Shown here one piece after another: positions 21,395 to 27,707 of a stretch of DNA of 27,707 nt. Source of the stretch: JBKHYJ01 sp046565505 (GTDB taxonomy: Bacteria; Acidobacteriota; Blastocatellia; UBA7656); NCBI GenBank assembly GCA_046565505.1, contig JBKHYJ010000122.1, forward strand, positions 1 to 27,707, written 5' to 3'. Under the pieces are notes generated by a model that did no database searches, was not told the DNA's origin, and was given only the letters and a program-made list of their open reading frames with translations. Both the position numbers and the translations under genes were made by a program. Every line of letters begins with the position of its first letter. Within the stretch, counting starts at the first letter, position 1.

Positions 21395-23800
21395 TCATTC
21401 GTACCGCAGCGCCACCATCGGGTCCACCTTAGTCGCCCGCCGCGCGGGTATGTAGCTCGCCAACAGCGCCACCGCGGTTAGAGTTATTGAAATCACGGCG
21501 AACGTGGCCGGGTCGCCCGCGCTCACCTGATAAAGCAGGCTCGCCATCAGGCGCGTCAGGAGAAATGCCCCGGCCAGCCCGACCGCCACGCCCGACACGG
21601 CGAGTGCCATGCCCTGGCCCACGACCAACCTCAATACGTCCTTGGAACTGGCTCCCAGAGCCATTCTTATGCCAATCTCGCGCGTACGCTGGGTGACGTA
21701 GTATGACATCACGCCGTAGATGCCCACCGCCGCCAACACCAGGGCCACCGCCGCGAAGATTGTCAGCAGTAACGTGCGGAAACGCGGCTGCGCGACGGAC
21801 TCGGAAACGAGCCTCTCCATAGACCGGACGGCGTAGAGCGGCACGTCCTTGTCCATCGCCTGCACCTCGCCTTTTATCGCCGACGTGAGCGCGGCGGGGT
21901 CGCTGCCCGCGCTCACCACTAGGTTGGTCTCGCCGATGGGCGCCTGGTACTGGTTGACGTACATTTCGCGCCAGGGCTCGACGGCCAGCCCGTTATGGCG
22001 GATGTTGCCGACCACGCCTATGATCTCCCCCTTCCACTCGTCGCCGTTATCTATCGCGATGTGCTGGCCGATGGGGTCTTCGCCGGGGAAAAACTCCCTG
22101 GCAAAGCTCTCGCTGATTATCACGACCTTCGGCGTGGTCTCTGAATCCGCCTCCGAAAAATACCTCCCCTTGAGCAGCGGGATGCCCAGCGCGCGGAAGT
22201 AGTCGGGGCTCGCCACGCGCGAGTTCGCGTAAGTGGGGTTGTTGCGGTCATCCGGCTTCCCTTCGATAAAGAATCGCGTGTCGTTGTTCTGGCCGCTCAT
22301 CGGGAGCTGCGAGATGGTGCCGGCCGCCCGGACACCGGGAAGCGCTTCGAGGCGGTGGATTAGCTGCCTGAAAAAATTCACGCGCTGGATGGCGTCCGGG
22401 TACTTCCCTTGAGTAAGCGCGACCTGCATAGTCAACACGTTACCGGGCTCGAAACCGGGGTCTACCTCCGACAGCCGCATGAAGCTCTTAATCATCAACC
22501 CCGCGCCGACCAACACGAATAAGGCGATGGCTACTTCAAAGACCACGAGCGCCCTGCGCACCCACTGCCCGAGCGCGGTCGCGGCGCTGCGCGCGCCCTC
22601 CTTCAAGGTCTCGTTCAGGTCTGCGCGCGAAGCCTGGATGGCGGGGATCAAGCCGAAGGCGATGCCCGTGACGAGCGAGACCAGGGCCGTGAAGCCGAGC
22701 ACCCGGCCATCAATGCCCACCTCCTTTACGCGCGGAATGTTGTCTGAGCTTAAGGCCACAAGCCCTTTGACGCCCCACCAAGCGACGAGCAGGCCGAGCG
22801 CCCCCCCGAATGCCGAAAGCAGCATGCTCTCGGTAAGCAGTTGCCGCGCCACGCGGCCCCTGCTCGCGCCGAGCGCCGAGCGTACCGCAATCTCTTTTTG
22901 TCGCGCGGAGGCGCGGGCCAACAACAGGTTGGCGACGTTGGCGCAGGCGATCAGCAGCACGAAGCCGACCGCGCCGCTCAGGACCCAGAGCGGCTGACGC
23001 ATGTCGCCCACGACCCGCTCCGTCATGGACACGATGCCCGCCCCATAATCCCTGTTCGAGTCGGGGTATTGCTCGGCGAGCCTGCGCGCGATTGAAGTGA
23101 GATCGGCCTGCGCCTGCTGCAAGCTGACGCCCTGTTTCAGGCGGCCGACCGGGCGGAGGTAATGAAACCGGCGGACGGAGGTCTGCGGGGTCTTGAAGGC
23201 GAACGGCACCCACAGCTCCGCGTCGCGCGGGTATTGAAACCCCTCCGGCATCACGCCGACGACCAGGTAGCTTTTATCGTTGAGGGTGATGGCCTGCCCC
23301 AGGACGTTCGGGTCCGCGCCGAAGCGGCGCCGCCAGAGGCCATTCCCTAAAATGACAACCTGATCGCGCCCCGCCTGTTCTTCTTCCGAGGTGAACGTGC
23401 GGCCGTAAGCCGGGTCCACCCCGAGCGCTTCAAAGAAGCCTTCCGACACGCGCGCCGATTGAACGCGCTCGGGCTCCGCGCCGCCCGTCAGGCTGAACGA
23501 GGCGCCCGCGACGGCGGCCAGCCGCTCAAGCGTTGTGTTCTGCTCCCGGTAGTCGAGGAAGTCGGGCGGCGAGACGGACCCGCGTAACTGCCCGGTCTCC
23601 AGGCTCGCCCCGGTCATCAGTACCAGGCGGTCAGAATCTTTATAAGGCAGCGGCTTCAGCAGCACCGCGTTGACCACGCTGAAGACGGCGGTGTTCGCGC
23701 CTATACCCAGGGCGAGGGCGATGACCGCGACCGCGGTAAAGCCGGGGCTCTTTAGCAGCACCCGCACGCCGTAACGCAAATCTTGAATGAAGTTTTCCAT
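21395..23800 (-). CDS. MacB/FtsX-type ABC transporter permease (ADOP-like)
   Basis: This is an 801-residue protein with the duplicated layout of acidobacterial ADOP permeases. Membrane helix 1 (about 20-42; AVAVIALALGIGANTAVFSVVNAV) is followed by a MacB periplasmic core domain (about 50-245) and the first FtsX module with helices at about 273-296, 325-347 and 368-390. A second helix-core-FtsX unit occupies about 415-801 (LVVFEVAIALFVLVGAGLMI; terminal helices in MALAVSGVAVGLAGAFLLTR and ISITLTAVALLASYIPARR). The C-terminus ARRATKVDPMVALRYE is the family signature end. Such permeases work with a LolD/MacB-like ATPase to extrude peptides, lipids or drugs mechanically. An ATPase of that type begins at 27177 on the other strand; pairing is speculative. 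No PadR-like N-terminal domain is present. The ribosome-binding site is weak, but the start fits the family. Confidence 0.92.
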   Translation of the reverse strand: MENFIQDLRYGVRVLLKSPGFTAVAVIALALGIGANTAVFSVVNAVLLKPLPYKDSDRLVLMTGASLETGQLRGSVSPPDFLDYREQNTTLERLAAVAGASFSLTGGAEPERVQSARVSEGFFEALGVDPAYGRTFTSEEEQAGRDQVVILGNGLWRRRFGADPNVLGQAITLNDKSYLVVGVMPEGFQYPRDAELWVPFAFKTPQTSVRRFHYLRPVGRLKQGVSLQQAQADLTSIARRLAEQYPDSNRDYGAGIVSMTERVVGDMRQPLWVLSGAVGFVLLIACANVANLLLARASARQKEIAVRSALGASRGRVARQLLTESMLLSAFGGALGLLVAWWGVKGLVALSSDNIPRVKEVGIDGRVLGFTALVSLVTGIAFGLIPAIQASRADLNETLKEGARSAATALGQWVRRALVVFEVAIALFVLVGAGLMIKSFMRLSEVDPGFEPGNVLTMQVALTQGKYPDAIQRVNFFRQLIHRLEALPGVRAAGTISQLPMSGQNNDTRFFIEGKPDDRNNPTYANSRVASPDYFRALGIPLLKGRYFSEADSETTPKVVIISESFAREFFPGEDPIGQHIAIDNGDEWKGEIIGVVGNIRHNGLAVEPWREMYVNQYQAPIGETNLVVSAGSDPAALTSAIKGEVQAMDKDVPLYAVRSMERLVSESVAQPRFRTLLLTIFAAVALVLAAVGIYGVMSYYVTQRTREIGIRMALGASSKDVLRLVVGQGMALAVSGVAVGLAGAFLLTRLMASLLYQVSAGDPATFAVISITLTAVALLASYIPARRATKVDPMVALRYE

Positions 23801-23885
23801 AAGCAGTACCCGCGCGCCTGCGGCGATGGCAGGGCCTCAGTCGATAATCACAAGCCGCGCGGCGGGCAAACGACTCCCGCGCGGG

Positions 23886-25043
23886 CTATTTGCATTCCTT
23901 CCACTGGGCGCTGTTGCCCTTTGCTAACCTGACCGCGCCGCCGAACGAATCGAGTTTTATCTGCGTCTGTCCCTCGCCGTAGCGGCCCACTATGCGGCGG
24001 TTTACAGGGCCGCGCTGCAACTGCGAATCGACCTTGAGCCGGAATTCCGTTTCGACCTCGCCGCTGTAGGTCACGAGCGTCGCGGTAAACCCCGGAGGGT
24101 CGGGTTGAACCAGCATCTCCACCTCGCCCGAGACGGACTTGAAGTTATAGCGGCCGTTCGCGCGGATCATCCCTTTGAAAATTACTTCGCCGCTGACGGT
24201 CGTTGCATCGGCGTCGCCGGACACCCCTACGAGCGTTATGGAGCCGCTCGCGCTGCTGACTTCGGCGCGGCCCTTAGTGCAGTGAATATCCACGTCGCCG
24301 GTAGCCGAATTTGCCCGCACGTCGCCGGCGACGTTGCGCACTTGAAGGTCGCCGTTCGTTGCGGCCACGTCTGCCATGCCGCCTACGCCATCGACTATGG
24401 CGCCGCCGTTCGTGCTCCTGATTAGCAGGTCGCCTTTGATATTCCTTATGTTGAGGCCGCCGCTGCGGCTTCCCACCTTGAGCGACGCGACGCCGTTGAC
24501 CGTCACCTGCCCGCTGCCTGTATTGATGACGACCCCTGCGTCAATGTTTCTCACGTCGATGTCGCCCTCGCGGCTCTCGACTGAGTCGATCTCGGCGTAG
24601 CGCGGGACCTTGACGCTCAATCGCACATCTTTACCTGCGCGACGAGGGTGATTAGCCGGGACGAAGACGAGGATGTTCGGGTGATCCGGGTCGCCGGTCA
24701 CCTGAGTCTGCACGGGCTCTTCCCCGGCCTCACTGGCTGCCACCGCCTCAAGGTTCTCGCCATCGACCCCGACCACCGTGACGCGGGTAGAGCGGCTGCT
24801 GATGGCGATTTTGCTGCCGCGCGCCACCTTCATCGAGATGCGCCCCACCTGAACGTTAGAGGCGCGCGCGCGGGGCTCGTACACCTTCGGCGCGGCCGGC
24901 GGCGCGGGCGCGGGCTTCTGAGCGGGCTTGGGCGTCTGTACGACGATGGGGGCTTTCGCGGGCTTGCCATCCTGGGCAAGCGTCGGGGCGGGGCCGACCG
25001 CCCCCGCCGCCAGAATTAAAAATAGTAAGGTTCTTCTGTACAT
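23886..25043 (-). CDS. DUF4097 family protein (copy 3), longer
   Basis: This is a 385-residue protein with a signal peptide (about 1-23, ending TLAQ) and a Pro/Lys/Ala-rich linker (about 28-58). A DUF4097 beta-ladder (about 65-310) follows with G-D/N turns at regular intervals (REGDIDVRNIDAGVVI, TGSGQVTVNGVASL, SRSGGLNIRNIKGDLLI, STNGGAIVDGV, ATNGDLQVRNVAGDV, SATGDVDIHCTKGRAEV, SVSGEVEMLV). It is diverged from the other two copies, which resemble each other. It lies directly downstream of the sigma/anti-sigma pair on the same strand, which suggests it is under that sigma factor. Function is unknown; a periplasmic or surface structural role is inferred. Confidence 0.85.
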   Translation of the reverse strand: MYRRTLLFLILAAGAVGPAPTLAQDGKPAKAPIVVQTPKPAQKPAPAPPAAPKVYEPRARASNVQVGRISMKVARGSKIAISSRSTRVTVVGVDGENLEAVAASEAGEEPVQTQVTGDPDHPNILVFVPANHPRRAGKDVRLSVKVPRYAEIDSVESREGDIDVRNIDAGVVINTGSGQVTVNGVASLKVGSRSGGLNIRNIKGDLLIRSTNGGAIVDGVGGMADVAATNGDLQVRNVAGDVRANSATGDVDIHCTKGRAEVSSASGSITLVGVSGDADATTVSGEVIFKGMIRANGRYNFKSVSGEVEMLVQPDPPGFTATLVTYSGEVETEFRLKVDSQLQRGPVNRRIVGRYGEGQTQIKLDSFGGAVRLAKGNSAQWKECK

Positions 25044-25213
25044 AAGACCGTTTAAGATTGACGCGGGGCGCGCGGCGCCGAGCGCCGGGCGGGCGAATTC
25101 ATAATCTCAAATTTCAAAGCCAGAATCCCGCGGGTCATCGCTAAATCTCGGACGCAGCCGCTTGCGGCGCAAACGTCTTTACTCGCCGCAGGCCATCCCG
25201 CGACCAGCCCCTC

Positions 25214-26134
25214 CTACTGCCCTTCGGCCGCCATATCTCTCAGCACGTCAACCTTCTTCGAGTAAGCCCCCAGCAAGTACTGTAAAGCTATCGGGTCGTC
25301 CGGGTGCTCGCGAACGACTCGCCGCGTCTCACTTATCGTGCGGTCAATGTCGGCGAGCGCGCTGTCGAAGCGAGCCAGCACCATCGGGTCGATCTGCGAG
25401 CGGCGCCGGTTAACGTCGGCCGACAGGATCGCAATCGCCGCGACGTATTTCTGCTCGGCTTCGCGCACGAGCCGCTCAGGCGTCACTTTCGTCTGAGGCG
25501 CGGGCTTGACACTCGCGGCGAGTTGTTTCTGGAGGCCGGGGTTGGAGCGCGATTTATTCCCCGGGGCCTGTCTATTGTCAGGCGTCCCCGCCGCGGGCTC
25601 TTTCCGTCCCGACACACCTTCGGGGGCCGGTGGCGGGGCTTCAGCGGCGGCAGTCGCCGCCCCGGCATTGCCGTTCGCGCCGCCGCGTGCAGCGGCCAGC
25701 CCGTCGCGGCTATTGTTATTTCTTAACGCCAGGTCGGCGTTATTTGCGGGCGAGTGCAGCATGGTCATCACGACGACCGTGACCCCGACCGCGACGAGCA
25801 CGAGCGCGGCCGCGAAGCCGGGGCTCAAGCGCGGGGTGGCAAACACACGGCCGAGCATGCCGAAGGCGCGCTCACGGAACGAGGTCAGATGCCGCGCGGG
25901 GTGCGCCGCCTTCTCCTGCTTGATCCTTGCTTCGATGGCGGCCCAGAGGGCGGGCGTCACCTCGACATCCCGCCGGTAGCGCGCGTAAAGCTCCTGCTCC
26001 TGTTTCAGCTCTTCAAGAAGCTTCGAGCAGTCCGCGCAGCCCGCCAGATGCGCGGTCACAGAATCGACGAGCCCGCCATCAAGCTCCCCGTCAAAGTAAT
26101 CTTCCATATGGGACTGGCACACATCACACTTCAT
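25214..26134 (-). CDS. zinc-finger transmembrane anti-sigma factor
   Basis: This is a 306-residue protein. The N-terminal anti-sigma zinc-finger domain has C3/C6 and the HxxxCxxC signature (H29, C33, C36; TAHLAGCADCSKLLEEL). A single membrane helix lies at about 103-125 (GFAAALVLVAVGVTVVVMTML). A low-complexity Ala/Gly/Pro/Asn region (about 130-210) and a helical periplasmic C-terminal domain (about 215-306; YVAAIAILSADVNRR, IDRTISETRRVVREHPDDPI) follow. It binds the ECF sigma factor at the membrane and releases it on an envelope signal. The ATG (26132-26134) overlaps the 3' end of the sigma gene by 11 bases, so translation is coupled; GGAG stands upstream of it. Confidence 0.92.
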   Translation of the reverse strand: MKCDVCQSHMEDYFDGELDGGLVDSVTAHLAGCADCSKLLEELKQEQELYARYRRDVEVTPALWAAIEARIKQEKAAHPARHLTSFRERAFGMLGRVFATPRLSPGFAAALVLVAVGVTVVVMTMLHSPANNADLALRNNNSRDGLAAARGGANGNAGAATAAAEAPPPAPEGVSGRKEPAAGTPDNRQAPGNKSRSNPGLQKQLAASVKPAPQTKVTPERLVREAEQKYVAAIAILSADVNRRRSQIDPMVLARFDSALADIDRTISETRRVVREHPDDPIALQYLLGAYSKKVDVLRDMAAEGQ

Positions 26135-26756
26135 AACCGACTCCGAGGTAGGGGCGAATGCGACGCTTCATCTCAGCCCTCGCGCGATGAAGGTCCGTTT
26201 TGAGCTTGGGTATGGAGAAGCCCGTTATCTCGGCTATCTCTTCGTAGCTCCGCTGGTGAAGTATCTTCAGCGTGAACACCATTCGCTTGTCTTCGTCCAA
26301 CGCCCCGAGCGCGTCCTGAATGACGCCGTTCAACTCCTTGTCCAACAACTCGCGGTCGGGCGGCAATTTCTCGTCTTTAATCTCTACCACATGGTCGTCG
26401 TCAATCACGACCCTGTGGTCATCCCTGTGCCTGGTGCGCAGCGATTCGCGCGCGACGTTTTTGGCTATCCCGAAAAGCCATGTCGAGAGCTTAGTCTCAT
26501 CCCTCAAGCCGCTCAGATTCTTGTAGGCGCGCACGAAAGTCTCCTGCGTCAACTCTTCGGCCAGGTCCCGCTGCCCGACCATGTCGTAGATGAAACTGAT
26601 GATGGGACGAGCGTAACGGTCGAATATTAGACGGAAAGCGTCATCATCGCCACGTCGGGCGCGCGCTGTAAGTTCTTCAGAGCTGTTCATTAAAGCCCCG
26701 GCGCGTCCGGTCGGCTGGCCCAACAGGCTTATCGCCTCCATCATACTCGGCTTCAT
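26124..26756 (-). CDS. ECF RNA polymerase sigma factor (RpoE-like)
   Basis: The frame gives 210 residues. Region 2 lies at about 38-105 (FRLIFDRYARPIISFIYDMV, DLAEELTQETFVRAYKNL, KLSTWLFGIAKNVARESL) and binds core and the -10. Region 4 lies at about 150-203 (DEDKRMVFTLKILHQRSYEEIAEITGFSIPKLKTDLHRAR) and binds the -35. The linker (110-148) is charged. ATG at 26756 is in frame but preceded directly by AGAGG with no spacing. The internal ATG at 26690 (MNSSEELTARARRGDDDAFRLI) has GGGG about 6 bases upstream and gives a typical ECF N-terminus, so the true start may be there. It is followed by its overlapping anti-sigma gene. TGAAAC-N16-CCACTCAC upstream suggests autoregulation. Confidence 0.92.
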   Translation of the reverse strand: MKPSMMEAISLLGQPTGRAGALMNSSEELTARARRGDDDAFRLIFDRYARPIISFIYDMVGQRDLAEELTQETFVRAYKNLSGLRDETKLSTWLFGIAKNVARESLRTRHRDDHRVVIDDDHVVEIKDEKLPPDRELLDKELNGVIQDALGALDEDKRMVFTLKILHQRSYEEIAEITGFSIPKLKTDLHRARAEMKRRIRPYLGVGYEV

Positions 26757-26770
26757 CCTCTGTTCAACCA

Positions 26771-26800
26771 GTGAGTGGCGCGCGCGTCAAAAAGGTTTCA
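26771..26800 (-). promoter_or_regulatory. candidate autoregulatory promoter of the ECF sigma gene
   Basis: On the minus strand TGAAAC (complement of 26795-26800), 16 bases and CCACTCAC (complement of 26771-26778) match exactly, in sequence and spacing, the block upstream of the DUF4097 copy 1 gene. A TTTT(T) run follows the -35 in both. Confidence 0.5.
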
Positions 26801-27176
26801 GCACCCGCCCATGTTACCCAAAAAAATCTCTTACCCCAGCCCGCCGCCGGGGCGCAAGGCCGCGCCGTGAGTCCTTTGTTATTTTTCGCGCGCCGATGGC
26901 CCTGCGGCAAGAGGCCTCCCCGCGCCGCAAAGCGTTCGGCTCCGCGGGGCGATTTTTTGCCGCAACCTTTTTCGCCGCGCCGCCACTAACTCCCGAACCA
27001 TGAGCGAGTACGTGTCCGTAGAGACTGCTCAATCTTTGCACCCGATTGAGATTCTTGGAACGTAATTACGAAAAAAGCTGTATATCTTTAAAAGTTGAAA
27101 GGGCAAAGCATTCCGACCCGCATCAGGGGTGTAGATTATAGTGTTGGCCTTTCTACATAACCGGAGGGATTAGCAA
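26801..27176. other. intergenic region between the ECF sigma gene and the ABC ATPase gene
   Basis: No convincing gene is present. At 26904-26963 there is a nested inverted structure: GCGGCAA (26904-26910) pairs with TTGCCGC (26957-26963), and inside it CCCCGCG (26918-26924) pairs with CGCGGGG (26943-26949), followed by ATTTTTT on the plus strand. The AT-rich part (27060-27150) probably holds the ATPase promoter. Confidence 0.5.
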
Positions 27177-27707
27177 ATGACTGCAAACGATCAACCGCTG
27201 CTTCGCATGGAAGGGGTCACGAAGGTATTCCTTACAGATGAAGTGGAAACGCACGCGCTTTCGGGCATACACCTGGAGATAAAGAAGGGCGAGTACATCT
27301 CCATAGCCGGCCCTTCGGGCTGCGGCAAATCGACCTTGCTCTCCATTCTCGGCCTGCTGGACTCGCCTTCGGAAGGGAGCTACTGGCTCGGCGGCAAGCC
27401 GGTGTCGGACCTGCCGCTCGCGGAGCGCGCGCGCATACGCAACCGCGAAGTAGGTTTCATATTCCAGAGCTTCAACCTCATCGGCGACCTGACGGTATTT
27501 GAAAACGTGGAGCTGCCGCTGACCTACCGCGGGATGAGGGCGAGCGAGCGGCGCGACCGCGTGAAAGCGGCGCTGGAGAAGGTCGGCATGGCGCACAGGG
27601 CGAAGCACCTGCCGAGCCAGTTATCCGGCGGTCAGCAGCAGAGGGTAGCCGTGGCGCGCGCCGTGGCGGGCGACCCGCTCATACTGCTGGCCGACGAGCC
27701 TACAGGC
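27177..27707 (+). CDS. LolD/MacB-type ABC transporter ATP-binding protein (partial, 3' end outside)
   Basis: The 177 codons visible run to the window edge in an open frame. A GGAGG ribosome-binding site lies 9 bases before the ATG. The protein begins MTANDQPLLRMEGVTKVF. Walker A is GPSGCGKST at about residues 45-53, the Q-loop is FIFQSFNLIGDLTV (about 97-110) and the ABC signature LSGGQQQRVAVARA is at about 148-161. The visible sequence ends in Walker B/DEPTG (LLADEPTG). The FIFQSFNL and ENVELPL motifs are typical of the LolD/MacB branch that powers FtsX-like permeases. The cognate permease is probably the next gene, outside the window. Confidence 0.92.
   Translation, partial: MTANDQPLLRMEGVTKVFLTDEVETHALSGIHLEIKKGEYISIAGPSGCGKSTLLSILGLLDSPSEGSYWLGGKPVSDLPLAERARIRNREVGFIFQSFNLIGDLTVFENVELPLTYRGMRASERRDRVKAALEKVGMAHRAKHLPSQLSGGQQQRVAVARAVAGDPLILLADEPTG

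Noticed and set aside
26771..26989. 72-codon plus-strand reading frame upstream of the sigma gene
   Set aside because: It overlaps the candidate sigma promoter and the nested hairpin; composition is that of chance GC-rich sequence.
27153..27608. 151-codon minus-strand reading frame at the right edge
   Set aside because: It is antisense to an ABC ATPase with clear Walker A and signature motifs.

Overview
The window looks like chromosomal DNA from a high-GC Gram-negative bacterium, most likely an Acidobacteriota member of the Blastocatellia type. This is inferred from the combination of MacB/FtsX-type (ADOP-like) permeases, several DUF4097 proteins, a DUF5916/CBM9-type outer-membrane protein, an M56-TonB fusion and a type IV pilus motor block. 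No rRNA, tRNA or CRISPR array was seen.

Region 1 (about 1-2190) is lower in GC and accessory in character. It begins with the last codons of an IS1-like transposase. Then comes a cytosolic TPR protein gene flanked by two small genes for secreted, cysteine-containing peptides, the second of DUF6289 type. A non-coding stretch with hairpins follows.

Region 2 (2191-5719) has the anatomy of a mobile element. Its ends are imperfect inverted repeats of at least 56 bp, each with three iterated GRCATTCATAT-like boxes, and it is bounded by a 5-bp direct repeat TTCAG. It carries no transposase. Its only convincing gene encodes a 937-residue membrane protein made of two homologous halves, and long perfect hairpins lie on both sides of that gene. 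The element sits exactly at the stop codon of pilC.

Region 3 (5721-12255, minus strand) is housekeeping: a pilB-pilT-pilC block for the type IV pilus extension ATPase, retraction ATPase and platform protein, preceded by a DUF47 (PhoU-like) and PiT phosphate transporter pair.

Region 4 (12476-15264, plus strand) is a BlaI-type repressor and an M56 (BlaR1-like) membrane metalloprotease fused to a TonB C-terminal domain. The genes overlap by ATGA, and a TTGACA/TAGATT promoter overlaps BlaI/MecI-like operator half-sites. A hairpin terminator separates them from the convergent genes that follow.

Region 5 (15324-26756, minus strand) resembles an envelope-stress cluster: an ECF sigma factor and its zinc-finger anti-sigma factor, three DUF4097 adhesin-like proteins, a MacB-like permease, a DUF5916 outer-membrane protein and a double-PDZ secreted protein. 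The sigma gene and one DUF4097 gene share the upstream motif TGAAAC-N16-CCACTCAC, a candidate promoter for this sigma factor. The window ends inside a LolD/MacB-type ABC ATPase gene on the plus strand.

Two intergenic spaces (8289-8371 and 21257-21383) are filled by the same kind of structured repeat built from ATTTTGGATT units.
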